Below are positions 46,911 to 59,373 of a DNA stretch of 64,000 bases, in pieces. The translations under genes were made by a program, and so were the position numbers. This stretch comes from Favolaschia claudopus (lineage: Eukaryota; Basidiomycota; Agaricomycetes; Agaricales; Mycenaceae): NCBI GenBank assembly GCA_037176885.1, contig JAWWNJ010000034.1:682001-746000 (forward strand), in the 5' to 3' direction. Below the pieces are notes generated by a model. That model did no database searches. It saw only the letters and a list, made by a program, of their open reading frames with translations, and was not told the origin of the DNA. Position 1 is the first letter of the stretch; every line of letters starts with the position of its first letter.

Positions 46911-48014
46911 ATGTCTACCACCGCCGAGAAACAACTCCAAAATGCTCATAGTTTCGTAGCGCTCTTGAGCGCGCGCGACTTCGCGGCGATGGCGGAGCTC
47001 ATGTCCCCGGAGTTCAAGTGTGAATTCCTCCCCGCGAGCTTCCCTCCACCCTGGGGCAAAGTCATCAACAACAAGGAGGAGACCCTGGCATCCTTCGAAC
47101 ACGCCTGGGAGGCTGTCTTCGAATATATGAAGGTGGGTCTAACCCATTCAGACTCACCCGCTATAATTGAACCTTTTTTTCTTTTTTCAGTTCTTGCCTC
47201 CCATTGACATAGTTCAAGGGAAAGACGCCGTTATGACGTTCCGGACGTTGCAATATTAAAATCACACACACATATATGTTTGGACCAACACATATCTTTT
47301 TAGAGGCGTACAGAACAGTTTGGTATGTACTGCATCTATCTATATGTCTATAATATTCGCCCATGGACATAATGGGCGGTCAGTTTTGATGCGGACGGCG
47401 CTTGTCGGGCCCATCGCGCTTTGACACAACAACTTGAATTAATGGGACCCAGAACTTGACTTGCATCATAACGTTCTCGAGAATGTGGAGGCTGGCTGTC
47501 GTAAAACCATTCTTTTCCATCCACCTCCTGCAGCAATGACCAGAGTCTCACAACCGCATGCGACCCCACAGCAAGTGGCTGCAAGTCAGTTGATGCGAAG
47601 TCAAAGCGGGCGCGATGAGACCGACGAGCGCCGCGGAGCGCGATCTGCATCAAGTTTGGCCTAATTATGGTGGCGGCCGCCCTGGGCCATAACCTGATAG
47701 TGTACATGGACATAGATGCAGTACACACAAAAGATATGTGTGTGTTGGTCCCCGATATATATGTGTGGTTTTAATATTGCAACGTCCGGAACGTCATACG
47801 CCGTTGTCTTCCACGTTAGTTTATTCCATTTGTGCAGTTGCAATCTTGCTCATCTTTGACCTAGTTCAAATCGGACGGAATGTCCAAGTCTGGCAAGAAA
47901 TACAACAACGAGTATATGTTGACTTTTCATTTTGATGGAGAGAAGATTGTGAAATTGAGGGAGTTTGTGGATTCCAAATATGCTTCCGAGTACTTTGTCT
48001 CCCTTCACGCTTGA
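46911..48014 (+). pseudogene. SnoaL/NTF2-like protein, copy 3, split by an inserted element
   Basis: Third paralogue, starting MSTTAEKQLQNAHSFVALLS. Coding pieces are 46911-47132, 47191-47232, 47806-47814 and 47865-48014. The second exon is interrupted within its GKDAVV codons by a 565-bp element (47233-47797); without it the exon would have the same 51-nt length as in copies 1 and 2. The 3' exon is unharmed (EKIVKLREFVDSKYASEYF). A frame continuing into the element stops after about 8 codons, truncating the protein by roughly half. No acceptable splice pair removes the element. The insertion is recent, since the remaining codons show no other damage. Confidence 0.8.
47233..47797. mobile_element. 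Inverted-repeat element with 8-bp target duplication (MITE-like)
   Basis: 565 bp with terminal inverted repeats of about 60 bp that begin ATGACGTTCCGGACGTTGCA and end in the complement. The flanks are the direct repeat ACGCCGTT (47225-47232 and 47798-47805), an 8-bp target site duplication, which suggests a hAT-like or related DDE mobiliser. No coding frame fits a transposase, so it is non-autonomous. The inner part holds no recognised gene. Inserted in an exon of SnoaL copy 3. Confidence 0.85.
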
Positions 48015-48528
48015 TAGCTAGTAGTAGCCTCGCCGCTTCTGATATTCAAGTTCATAGCGAGATACTGTATGTTTTTGTCAAGCTTCAGTCGGCTTACATT
48101 CGGCAAGAGAAGTGATGCCCATCAATGATGCGATCATGCCTCGCCTTGACTTTCTTGCCTTGTTTCTGTTCCCAGCTCGTCGACTCGGACGCGGAGTGGA
48201 CGTAACTTTGCCCCTGCCAGCCCTGGAACTCAAGACTCCCGTATCTGTAATATGCCCTTCAAGATGCCGTAAACTACCAACCAAAGCTCTTCTCAACGAA
48301 GTTCTCGTCCGAATGTCTCCCCCAATGACATCGCATTGTCTCCAGGTCGACTCTCTTTTGGAAGGAAGCGTAGGAGCAGCAAGATTGATCTACAAAATGC
48401 TCCTCATTCACATTTCTCCGAGCCAGACATTGATTCAAGCCAAAATTGAAATCTTTGCGTCTAACTGCAATCCTTGCAACCATTGAAGCTCTCGAGTCTC
48501 CCGTGAAACGAATCCCTTCTTCGTACTC
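48015..48528. other. Intergenic region before a membrane protein gene
   Basis: About 510 bases. Overlapping frames of about 120 codons occur on both strands (48112-48486) but show no known motif. The proximal promoter of the gene at 48529 should lie here. Confidence 0.4.
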
Positions 48529-49631
48529 ATGGCTGGTTTATTACGCTTCTCGTTGCGACCAGCAGTTGTCTTCCTCGCCTTCTCCTCGGCATCTGGCGGT
48601 ACAATAGAACCATAGAAGGCAAGACGCTTCCCAGGTTCCTCGGCACATTTCTAATTCAAGTTGGCGCGACGTTTGGTGCTACATTAAAAGCTTGTCTCGG
48701 GTCCCGCTCGCGTTGTTCTGTTCTCCCCCTTGCTCTTGTCGCTTGCACCTTGCTCATGTCCTTTTCCTCATGACAGAGCTACTCGGCCTCTCGAAAATCG
48801 ATCCGGATAGCAGTGTCATCGAGTACTCGACGGCGGCGGCAACTTGGACCCATACCCAAACTGCCTCAGGCAGTCTTTACCAAACGCGGGATATAAACGC
48901 TACGGCGACATTTCATTTTCAAGGTGCGCTGATCTGAATAAACTAGTTAGCGGAAGTGTTGCTCATATATAAGACTTTACAGGCACCTCCATAGCGGTTA
49001 ACGGGACAGTCCTGTTCGATTCACCCGTCCCGCCTCTCGACTTTTCGCCGTTGTCATACGACCTCGATGGCGCCGTGGACCTCACATTCAGTTTCAATGC
49101 CTCGTCTCCGGTCATTTACTCATCGCCCGAGCTGTCGCTGGGGATACATACCCTATCCATCCGCCTCGTCTCCAATAACACGACGCTTGCCGTCTCCGGC
49201 GGCGTCATCATTGCAACTCCGCGCGCCGTCGAGTTAACCAGCGCCAGCGGCACGCACCACCGCACCATTGCGATCGTGGCCGGAAGCCTTGGTGGATTCA
49301 TCGTGCTCGCTGTCTTGCTTATAGGTTTCATCATCTTGCACCGTCGTCGACGCGAAGACCCTTCCGGTGCGTTATCGTTTCCCTCATATAGCTTGCTATT
49401 ATGTAACTCAAGTCTTTACCCTCAGCAATCTACGCCCTCGGGCCCCTACAACCCAACCTGCCGTCAACGAAGGAGGCATTCACGTCTCCGAAATACAGCA
49501 ATCACGGGATCGTCTTTACGCAGTCCAACGAGTCTGTCGACGTCCTCCCGCATATCAAGGCTCCTGTTACTCTGCAGGAAACACCGACCAAGGCCCCAGC
49601 TGCGCCCCCATCCACTGCGCACGTCATCTGA
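48529..49631 (+). CDS. Single-pass membrane protein with secreted ectodomain
   Basis: Starts MAGLLRFSLRPAVVFLAFSS (signal peptide) at 48529, then exons giving an ectodomain with Asn-glycosylation sequons (DINATATFHF, AVNGTVLFD, FNASSP, NNTTLAVSG) of an Agaricomycete type often called galactose-binding-like. A single transmembrane helix (TIAIVAGSLGGFIVLAVLLI) is followed by basic HRRRRE and a cytosolic tail. The final intron (about 49369-49423) sets the frame AIYALGPLQPNLPSTKEAF and the stop at 49631. Role unknown; receptor or cell-wall sensor is an inference. It converges with the S53 protease. Confidence 0.7.
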
Positions 49632-49934
49632 GAGCTAGTATCCGGCTCTCAGTCCTCAGTCCATTCCACACACTTGTCACTTACTTTTGAATTTTCAGCT
49701 CTTCCCTGCGATGCAATTGTACCTCCCTCATTGCTATTCCTATCTACCCGCACATTCATATCCATGGACTACTGTACTTGTACCCTATAGCGCTTTATTG
49801 AATATTTACCTTACAATATTCTTGTACTTACTCTTCTTCTCTGACGTGTATACCATTCCACCTACAATTCTGAAAAAACGCTGTTGACATTGAATTCGTA
49901 ACTGTACACATTGTACATGTAAACCGTGTTAAAC

Positions 49935-52525
49935 CTTAAACCCCAAGAGCAGAAAGCAAAAGATCGAAATTAGGTGTCCCAAGTCCAGTGACAGGGTCCC
50001 ATCCTGCGCTTGCCGAGAATCCGCTGTAGATGAATATTTAGCATGTAGACCATCGAGGCGAGGAAACAAAAGAAGTATATATGTACTTGGTGTTGCATCC
50101 AGGGTTGTTGCCTACGATGAAATCAGCATGCATGCGTGATAGTCTAAAGAAGAGAGATAATACCGGAGGTCACGTCAGTGAACGTAGCTCTGCCGGCGGG
50201 GCTGTAGAGGAAGGGATTGAGGAATCCCAAGACTGGCTTCCCGGCCGCGATCAAGCTAAACAACAGGATTGATAAGCCGTACAACGGCGTCTTTTATTCG
50301 GTCGTACCGGTCGTTGACGAGCGCGATCATGGCTATGAATTACCATCAGTCCAAGAGGAAAGATTCTTGAATTTTCTGTCGTGTCCCACCTGCGAAGATC
50401 GGGCTGGCGCAGCTAGTTCCTCCGACAAGCCAGAACTACGTATGTACGTTCATGAGCCTCTCATCAAATTGTGTCTGTGCGGATTGCTACGTACGCTGCC
50501 CTCTAGAAAACGCTAAGGTTCGATCTTTCCCCTTTCCGAAAATTTGAATCAAGAACTCACCCCAAGCGATCTCGACATTCAACGCCTGCAACGCCACGTC
50601 GGGTATCCCTCGTCCGGTCTTGTTGTACAGCCCATCGTACTGGGTGCCGATGGAGCTGATGTACGCCGCAACGTCGGCGGCCTGGTAATCTGGAATTCCG
50701 AAGTAGTTGGAGAATCCGCCGCCAGAGAGGGCTGCGGCGGTCTGAGGGGGGGACGCCAGTGCTTCCGCCGACTGAGGTGATGCTGTTGAGGGTTGAATCA
50801 GTGGAATAATAAAAAAGAAAGAAGATGAGTGAACGGACAAAGGGCAACCGCTGGGTGCGGTGGGGACTAGAGAGGATATTTCAACATGGCAATCTAACCC
50901 CGAGGAAGACTCGCGAACCAAAAGTCGTGCACTGAACTGATTGCACACCGCCAACACCGCCTGAAGGTGGGTCAATTTGATTTCGGCGTTCGAAGGAAGA
51001 AAATGTTCGAACCATCGCCAGACGCAAACAAAACACTTATGCCCACACTAGCGAGTTGGGTGTAGGCGTCGCAAATGCCGCTAAAGTTATCTACTTAGAA
51101 CCGCGACGACGTTCAAACAAGCGATGAATTGAACTCACACGGCCAACGAGCGCGGGAGATCCCGTTCATTGAAACCGTAGCTGGTGGTAAGAACAGTGGG
51201 ACGGCTTTCAACTGGCGTATTCAGGATGGAGTTGACGATATCCTAAGAAATATCTTGTCAGAAAAGGTTTGGATAGAATGGTTGAATGAAAAGCGGACGC
51301 ACAATAAATCCATCGACATCATCTTGGAAGTCTTCACCAACTGTGATGAAAGTGGTCGGCACACCGCCTGCAAGTCCTACAGTCATCTCGACGTCAAGGT
51401 TGGCTTCGATACCAGCGTTTCTAGAAATTGATTTCGGTGTCTTAATTTGCGTAAAATATCTTGTTGAAAGTATGCTTACGATTGTGTTTGGTCGTTGATC
51501 CCGCCGTCAATTGAGACTACAGAAAAGTTGGCACCAACAAGATCGGGGCGGAGATTCCTCAGGAAGAGCTGTAAACATAATTAATTGCGAAACAATAATT
51601 CGAGATCTATTTCAACTTACAGCGAGATCAGCAAAGTTGGCGTATTGCTATTCATCGTAAGTTAATCAAAAGCAGGAAATTAAAAGCAAATGCACGAACC
51701 TCAATGTACCCTGCAACACCGATAGTATTCTCAGCCGAGTTGGTGGCCTTCGCAGTCGGCAAACCGTAGATCTGCTGAATGCACGACTGGTACAAAATTG
51801 TCAGTTTTGATATTCGGAGAAACCTAACAACACTTACAGGGTTCGCAACACTGGCACACGATGCAGGCACAGCATCGGCAGTAGGAGCAGAGCGCTTGAC
51901 CTCAACAGCCTTGATAGCTGGGACACCATGAAGAGGCGGCACAAACGCCACGGTGGGGTGTACGAAGTTGATATGTTGCTGAAGAGAGGCAGGCACAGAG
52001 TACGAGAGCGTGCGGATGCTAGTCTTCCCGCTCTCGACATGCTTGAAGGCATTGAACTGCGCGCCAAGAAGCGCATTGGCCTTGCTGATAGGAACTGTGA
52101 TTTCCAGAAGATCACCAGCGGGAGATACTGTCTTTGCGGTGATTCCGTGCTCGGAAAGCCATTCGGAGACCGCAGAAACAGTCACGGCTGACGGTCGCAC
52201 AAATTTAGCCACCTGTCGAGGGGGCATTGAGCGGGGACAATGAAATATAAGCTATACGTACTTCCTCGACAGTGAGGTGCTGCCCGTACAGCTCATTCGT
52301 GGGGTCGGAGACAGCGTAGGTCTTTGCCTGGAGACCGGCGATGTCTGACTGGGCGAGTTGAATGCGGAGGGTGATCTCCTGGTTGGGAGAGATCGAGCCA
52401 GCATGAGCGAAACCGGAGGGAACTGCTGAGACACTCTCGTGAACAGCCATTGCACGGCGACCCATGGGGTTGGCGTGGATGGTGGCCACGGCCGTCGCGA
52501 GTGTAAACAGCGAGGACAAGCGCAT
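49935..52525 (-). CDS. Sedolisin (S53) tripeptidyl-peptidase-like serine protease
   Basis: Secreted acid protease. ATG at 52525 gives a signal peptide (MRLSSLFTLATAVATIHA). The pro-domain includes DPTNELYGQHLTVEE and VSEWLSEHGITAKTVSPAGD. The catalytic domain has SCIQQIYGLP, GVAGYIE, the Glu-Asp pair in GIEANLDVEMTVGLAGG, SGDGG, GGTSCASPIFA with the nucleophile Ser, LNPFLYS and the calcium-binding end GWDPVTGLGTPNFDLL. Around fifteen introns. The Ser motif reads GGTS rather than the usual SGTS; the nucleophile remains. Probably a nutrient-scavenging exopeptidase. Intact as far as I can trace; middle exons near 50.9-51.4 kb were not all placed. Confidence 0.88.
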
Positions 52526-54324
52526 TTCTAGATGGGAGCGAAAGACCGCTTGAAGTTAAGGGGGGAACTGCATACTGTTATATAGTCGAGAGTGGACGAG
52601 TGAGCGGACAGAGTCGGGCCAGAAGAAGATTCAAGAAGCTGTATCGTGTGGGTTTCGACGTTGGGTCATTTCAGATGCGGACGATAAGGCGAAGACTGTG
52701 AGAAACCGCAAGCTTAAGGGCGCGCGTCTCCATCATACGAATGTCACGCGCCGCAAGGTCTGCGATATTGGTTGTAATGTTTCTAGCTTCCGCTAGCGGA
52801 AAGACAGCCGGCATTGAGCTGATATGACTGCAGGAACCATTCTGAGAGCTTCGCCAAGCGTACAGTTATGCTGGTGTATTTTTGTCCAGTATGACTTTGA
52901 GTCCGACGATTGACTTGAGCTTCGAAACGACATCAGAGATACGATGGAGAATTGATGCACAGATAACCCGTGCTCACCGACAGGTATGATTTGGGTATGA
53001 TAGTAGGATATTGGAACACGAAGTATTCCGAGAGCCTAGAGTATTGCTCCTGTACGGCATTTCCACGAGTCGCTCCTACGGACATTATAATGCACGAAGG
53101 GAATGAAGACGAGATAAATTCGGAATCGGACCCATTGGATTCGATGATCGGTCCGCACATCTTCTTAATAAAATCATCACCTTGTCATACACCACGAGGA
53201 AAAGAAGCGACTTGGTGATCATCGTCCTTCGCCAACGGGCCCGAATTTGGAGGATAAGACACTTGAAGGAAACTTCCATGATATCATGCGGACTCAAATA
53301 GACAGCCAGGAACGACGGCCTGGAGCGACTGCGCTTGCTTGAAAGGACCCGTTTCGTACGACCTATCTGAGCGACCCAGAGATGGTTTTGACTTGATACT
53401 AAAGTGGACTGGACAGTAGTGGATACCATAACAGTGATGTTATGAACGGCTCTAACGGATGGGTTACAGCACGCAGGGAGCTAGGGCAACTCGGACTCAG
53501 CAAACTTTCATCTTGAGAATTCTTGGGCTTCTCCTTGACTGCAATTTCGGCTCGTCGTTCGTGCAGACAGTCAGAAGGCTCTAGTATAGTCTGGTGTGAC
53601 CAGCTCCACGAAGTTCACTCCGAGATTTGTGGTAACTTTCATTCCGACCCGAACCCACCCCGGTTAACCAAGGAAAGGGCAGCAGTTTTCAGTCTATAGA
53701 GGAGTCTCGTTTTTCTGATGGGGCCAGAAATGCGACGCAGCGAAGGTCAGCCAAGGTTCACTGTCACCCAGACTTCAAGCGAGATGTGAGGCCCAAAGGT
53801 CAGGAAGGGCAGAACCGCAGCAGTTCACTGGCAAACCAAGCGAGGTAGTCAAGCTTGCAAAGAGTCGTCATCGTTCGTTGACAAGGCTATTGACCTCTGC
53901 CAATGTGTTCCGTCCGTTCCGTTCACCGGAACACCTGATCCGACGGGATATCCGATAGCTTTATGCAGCTCAGCGCTCAAGCCTCATGCTTAACTTGAAT
54001 GGATGTGTGGTCCCAGCAATTTTTCGAGCATAGGAAATTGCCCCACAACGGAAACACATTGTTCGGCGGGTCCAGGCCGTTGTCGTCGGAACCAAGTCGG
54101 AACCCGCTAACGAATTTGAAATCTTGTTGAGATCTTTGCACTTCAAATCAGAAGTAAAAGACATAAAAGACAGCGCATTGCTTTGATAACCGTATAGTAG
54201 CAGGATCATATCAAGTAACAAATCCATAGCATACATCTACGGCGCGTGTATTCACAAACAAATCACCCCACATTGTCCCTCTTAATACTCGCCAGAAACT
54301 GTCCACTGGAAACTGACGTACTCA
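52526..54324. other. Gene-poor region
   Basis: About 1.8 kb with only short frames on both strands and no recognised motif, RNA gene or repeat. The right of it is the 3' flank of the next gene; the left should hold the sedolisin promoter. Confidence 0.45.
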
Positions 54325-55842
54325 CTACACAGGGTTACGCCGTAATTTTTCGTTCATAGGTTGTGAAGGAGGTAAAGGTATCATTGAGGGTATGCCCGGC
54401 ATCGCCGGTGGTGATTGCTGCTCAGAATATAGAGGAGGAGGATTAAGGTCGAAAGTGTATATCGAAGCTGAGGGCGGCCCGGGCGGCAGTGGTGCGTTAT
54501 ATGAAGGTTCCTGCGTAGTAGAAGGTGTGTTGGGCACCGAGCTGTCCCACTCCCCCGAGCTATCATCACATTGAGAAGCGTATCGTTCATGCCCGCTGGC
54601 ACCGGCATGATTAGCTGCTCTGTTTGGCCCAAATACCGGCTGTTGACGAGGGAGCGATGAGACAGTGGTGCTACCAGACCAAGCTGTAAACGGCCGAGCA
54701 CTGAGCCCGTCCTGCGCCTCTTTATCGGCGTTATTTCGCCGCACGAGTCGGCGGCGACAGAAGAATATGAAAGCGGCAAGTAATAGGAGGACAGGGACAA
54801 GAATGCCGACTATCAAGCCAACATGACTCGGTTTCTTGGACGAGGCAGCGCCGGAGGCTCCTATCGATGGAGGTGTGTCTGAAGCAGTAGAGGCCTCCGG
54901 GACTGTAGTGTGAGCGGCAGAAACTTCCCCTGCCGTCGCCGAGGAAGCCAGCGGCGCATTAGATCCTGCTGCGTTGCTGGGAGATGAGATAGAGGAAGCA
55001 CCATCTGCGGGTGATGATGATGGGGTCGTGGGTTTCTGGCTTTGTGTGACTTGTTTCGTCGAAAGGTGAGTAACGATGCTTGTAACTCCCGTGGTGATGG
55101 TTGTAGTTGGTGGAGGAGCAGGAGGGGGAGGATCTGCGACTTCAAAGCTGGTGACAAATGACAGTCAGTTTATATCGCGCCTAGCGAAAGACTCGACACA
55201 CGTGTATTGAGCGTAGTCAAACAGCAAAAGCGAGCCTTCAGGCCTATTCGTCAAGAGGACGACTTCATGGGGACCTTGGCTCAGCCCGCTCGTTGAAAAA
55301 ACTTTCGCATTGTACACATAACTCGACGATGAATCCGGAGTGTGTGAAAATGGCTGTTGCGGCGAGCCATCTAGAGTGATCGCGAGAGACGTGATTGTAT
55401 CTGTATTTGGGAGCGTGTTGGCAAGGATGCAAAATACGTCGATGCCAGTTCCTGCAAACATCAATTAGGAAAATATCATCCCCAAAACGAGAGACGCGCA
55501 CCAGTGAATGAGAGCGTAACTCCGATTGCGGGAGCACCATTGAACTGAGAACTATCGTGCCATGTACCTCCGTGAGCTCGACTGGGATCCGGATGGACAA
55601 CGCAGCTACTGCAATCGGAATTCTGTAGGCAAGGCGTCAGTCGTGGGCGCTTGCTTAAAATACGCAAACGAAAGATATACCGATGAGAATGTGCCTGTAT
55701 ACACCGGCTGCGCCCCCGTATTAGAATCGCCCGTGGTGTCGTCGATTATAGCGGTCTTCACAGATCCGGATGAAAGAGCGACATGAATGAGGACGGATGA
55801 TAGGGCAAGTGGGTTAAAAAAGAGTGGAAGGAGGGCTACCAT
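54325..55842 (-). CDS. Single-pass membrane protein with Ser/Thr/Pro-rich stalk
   Basis: Start at 55842 (MVALLPLFFNPLALSSVLIH) gives a signal peptide. The ectodomain has SDCSSCVVHPDPSRAHGG with paired cysteines, GTGIDVFCILANTLP, ITSLAITLDGS and SQGPHEVVLLTN, a layout common in Agaricomycete membrane proteins. Then come a Thr/Ser/Pro-rich stalk, a transmembrane helix (HVGLIVGILVPVLLLLAAFI) followed by FFCRRR, and a cytosolic tail ending EKLRRNPV at 54325. Introns at about 55150-55195, 55455-55500 and 55620-55680. A cell-surface sensor role is inferred from layout only; ligand unknown. Confidence 0.7.
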
Positions 55843-57019
55843 GATAGCCTCGCCGAGTGCTTGGGGGAAGCCAGAGCTCGCAGACGCGGAAGGCGGAGGG
55901 GAAGCCTGAGGAAGGAGGGAAAAATGAGTTATACTTGGAATGTATATGGAACTTTCATCATGATTCATGATGTGGCGGGCGCGAATGCAGGAACGATATG
56001 ATCCATCTGGATCGTTCGGAATACATTCACTCACGGAAAGTTCACCAAATGACAGCTTCGAATGACTGGTATTCGATGACCCGACTTTGCGGGCGCTGGA
56101 GCCAGGAGCGCTTGTGCGGAGGCGTTCCCGCTAGATTGACAGTTTCAGACCGTTGGTGTGTGATAAATGAAAGATCTGGCGCCGGGAGCTCGCCGATGAG
56201 AACAAAAAACATCACAGTTTCGAGATACCTGCTCATCTGTTTGGTCACTCAATATGGTTGCGGACACTCTTCAAGGAAATTTACATACCTATTGCCCAAG
56301 GAAGTGCCGACCGTCGTAGAAGGAGCGCCACCAGCGGAAAGACGCGTTTGCCGGGCGAGTTGTGATGAGAGATAGGGAGAAGCAATGTTGCTGTCAATTG
56401 ATGTAGTGAGTGAGAGAATCGGTCCTCGCGAAGGTCCGTAGCACTTTAGAGTCCGCGCAGCAAGACTTTGGTTGATCTCGGGCTGTCCCGTTTGCATTGC
56501 GCCTCAGTCGTGCCGGCGGGGTTTCACCAATCTAATAGGAATAAATTGAATTTGGAAAGAAATGAACTCGAGCGCCGGTGACTAGCAGGGTCCATTTTTC
56601 CGGCAAAAGACCGCCGAGTTCTTGCAAGAGTAGATGCTAAAGCTGTTGGATCTAGCTTAGCTTCTGCCGCGCAAGTTGCGCAACCTTTGATTTGAGGGAA
56701 TTCGAGTGGGAAAACCAAGGGAAGGACCAAGAGCTGAGTCGAGAAATCGAATGCGAAGACGAGTGAAGGAAGATATCAACAGTTTGAATGCGAGAGAGCG
56801 CTATTGACTATTGAAGGCTAATCCACAACGATACGTTCTCCTCCAGCGGAACGAAAACTCTGAACGGAATAGGTAGTCTGTGGGGAGGACACCGTTAGCT
56901 TAGGTGGAACAATCACTGACAGGTTGGGTTAGGGTTGGGTTCTTCAATTGCTTCTCTTCCCTCCCGACTCCGCTTCCCATACGCGTCATTACTTCGCTGC
57001 TTGAACTGCCTTCAAAACC
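55843..57019. other. Intergenic region, no recognised gene
   Basis: About 1.2 kb. It holds frames of up to 125 codons (plus, 55998-56375) without known motifs. A GGGTTAGGGTTGGG telomere-like stretch occurs at about 56925-56939, shortly upstream of the next gene. Confidence 0.4.
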
Positions 57020-58273
57020 ATGAAAATTGAAAATCTACGCCTCCGCATTCGTTTGGATGACATAGAAACCCTGCTTTTCGAATTGCAAACCCCTTCGACT
57101 TCGCAAAATCGAGTAAATACTCGACAAGGAACTCGGCTGAAGCAGGAGCGCTGCCGTCGTCTTAGAGAGGAGAAAGTAATCGTAAAGCAATCGCTAAACC
57201 GTATCATCTATCCCATTCTCACCGTCCCCGTCGAAATCACGTCTGAAATCTTCCTTCAATGTCTACCAGACCGTCTCACCGAGCCCAGAGCTTATTCCGC
57301 GCCATTCCTCTTGGGCCAGATCTGCAGTGTTTGGAGACAGATAGCACTGAACAATCCGCGACTCTGGGCAGCGTTACACGTTCGCTATTCAGGCAACGGA
57401 CGCCATTTCCAGAATTTGATTCAGAATTGGCTTCCCCGTGCAGGCAGCGTGCCGTTTTCCCTCAGTCTGACACTACCCCCCAAACATTGCTATTTCTTCA
57501 GCCCCAGAATGTGCTACTGCCCATCATCAGCTCCGTTCGTGGATTACTGGAGTCGCTTGACCTGCTTCAATGGCATATACTTTACCCTGCAAGAATGCAT
57601 CGACCTGCTTTCTCGAGCTCCCAACCTCACCGTTGGCAAATTCTCTTACCTCGATGGGTTTCTTTCGTCTACCAAGACCGCGACTTGCGTCATCCAACTT
57701 GACAATATCAAAGACCTTTACTTTCACACAGTGTACTCCACGCCTGGACCGAGTTCACTCCTAGAGTCCCTTAGCGCGCCCTGCCTCCAATCGCTCAGCA
57801 TACATTGCTTGTCCGGCCATATCACTGACAAACCCTTTTTCTCGTTCCTCCGAAAATCCCCCTGCATCCACACGTTCGACCTCACATTAGAGTACATATC
57901 GCAGGAAGCTGACATCGCCCTACTCAAAGCCATGCCCGCCCTCGAGGTCTTTCAACTCAACTTTTCTTGTTCCACCGCGATTGTATTCGCCATACTCAGC
58001 CTCCTCGACGACGACGAATCAGCCACTTTTCTCCCCCGTATCCGAAAGCTCGCCTTTGGCAACTTTAACCCCAGGTTCAGATTCACATGGGAGGACAGCT
58101 TCACCAAGATTCTGTTTAACGCTTTGAATTCGAGATGCGATTCGGCAAAATCAGGGACGGCGCAGCTGGGGAGCTTCGAATTTCACTGCTCTATCACAAA
58201 CCCGCAGGATGCGAAGCTGAATGACTGTCTCACAAAATTGAAGGCGAAGGGAATCCGGGTTTTTGTTGCTTAA
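57020..58273 (+). CDS. F-box protein (single exon)
   Basis: Intronless gene of 417 codons. An N-terminal coiled-coil-like region (residues 1-55) precedes an F-box-like segment with the signature YPILTVPVEITSEIFLQCLP followed by ICSVWRQIALNNPRLWAAL (about residues 68-120). The rest resembles the irregular leucine-rich region of Agaricomycete F-box proteins (SLLESLSAPCLQSLSIHCL, FFSFLRKSPCIHTFDLTLE). Ends GIRVFVA. SCF adaptor by family; target unknown. The gene at 62806 is a relative with the same layout, on the other side of the transposon. Confidence 0.82.
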   Translation: MKIENLRLRIRLDDIETLLFELQTPSTSQNRVNTRQGTRLKQERCRRLREEKVIVKQSLNRIIYPILTVPVEITSEIFLQCLPDRLTEPRAYSAPFLLGQICSVWRQIALNNPRLWAALHVRYSGNGRHFQNLIQNWLPRAGSVPFSLSLTLPPKHCYFFSPRMCYCPSSAPFVDYWSRLTCFNGIYFTLQECIDLLSRAPNLTVGKFSYLDGFLSSTKTATCVIQLDNIKDLYFHTVYSTPGPSSLLESLSAPCLQSLSIHCLSGHITDKPFFSFLRKSPCIHTFDLTLEYISQEADIALLKAMPALEVFQLNFSCSTAIVFAILSLLDDDESATFLPRIRKLAFGNFNPRFRFTWEDSFTKILFNALNSRCDSAKSGTAQLGSFEFHCSITNPQDAKLNDCLTKLKAKGIRVFVA

Positions 58274-58646
58274 TACACCTCATTCGGTATGTGACACACT
58301 CTTCGTACGAGTCGTTGAACGCTCATTCTTACAATAGATTCCTTTCTTGCGTGTTTTTTCGTTTCCGTGAATGAATGAATATTCGAGTAATCTTGACTCT
58401 GTCTCGTACTGTACTGGTCGAAGGCTGAAGTATCCTGCAACTGTACAACACGATGTATCACCAAACACGTCGTCCTGTATATGCCAGAGAAGCACGCGAT
58501 TTTCTCTCTATCTCGGCGATTGGCGACATGGAACAGATGAGATTCAAGTGAAGCGAGAAGAACTAGGGTTAGGGTTGACCGTCTTTTACCGCCGCGGCCA
58601 CCTGAGTCATCCTGTGAACGCTGAATATCCTTCACAGCGACATATT
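58274..58646. other. 3' flank of F-box gene, left border of transposon
   Basis: About 370 bases between the F-box stop and the transposon. GGGTTAGGGTTG is at about 58566. The last three bases (ATT) are the left copy of the target duplication of the Harbinger element. Confidence 0.5.
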
Positions 58647-59373
58647 GGGTGACTTCCCATAGTACGAAATCTTTTTTTTGGATTATTTGAGATTTTTCGG
58701 AAGAGATGCCGAGGGACCCCATCGGGCTCAGATCTCACTTTAGCTGTTGTAAATGCGTAGTAAACCATTTTGAACATAAAATCTGAACAGGGGGTCCCTA
58801 CCCCCTTTCCAGATTTAACAACCTCGTATAAACCAACTCGTCGACGTTGTTCGTTGCTGTACCTCCATTTAGCACCATGTCACATCCGTGACGACCATTC
58901 TCTTTCCACGACCGCCTTCATCAAGTTGTCCTCATTGTGGACTCATCGACGCGCTCACCATTCCGGCGTCCTCGGGGAGTCTATGCTTGTTGTTGGAGAC
59001 TCTACCCTGTATCACTTGCTCTGTTGGAGTTCTTTTCATGACGCAACACGCTGTCTTCGTACATCGACTTTCTTCAATCGGACGGAAACACCGCAAAGGC
59101 GCCCGTTACTGTCGCAAACTCAATCCTACCCTGGCGCTCACCCTGCGACGACCCACTGCTCCAATGGATACCTCTCCATGATTTAACACAGCTCGCAGGG
59201 TTGTACTCAAGCCGTTGACGGCCGTCGAGCGCTGTTACCAGCCATTTGCGTCATTCAGCACTGAGTTGTGTTGCAGGGGAGGACAGTATAAAATGGTGAG
59301 TCTCTCTGGTCCTTTCCTTCATTCGACTCGTCGTTTATTCCACTCCTTCAGTCTTTTCTCTCTCTCTCTCTCG

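Noticed and set aside
47233..47797. Treating the 565-bp insert in SnoaL 3 as a newly gained intron
   Set aside because: No GT-AG pair sits at the element borders and the flanking 8-bp direct repeat fits a transposon insertion.
48112..48486. Overlapping frames on both strands near 48.1-48.5 kb
   Set aside because: No motif on either strand, and neither has splice or promoter support.
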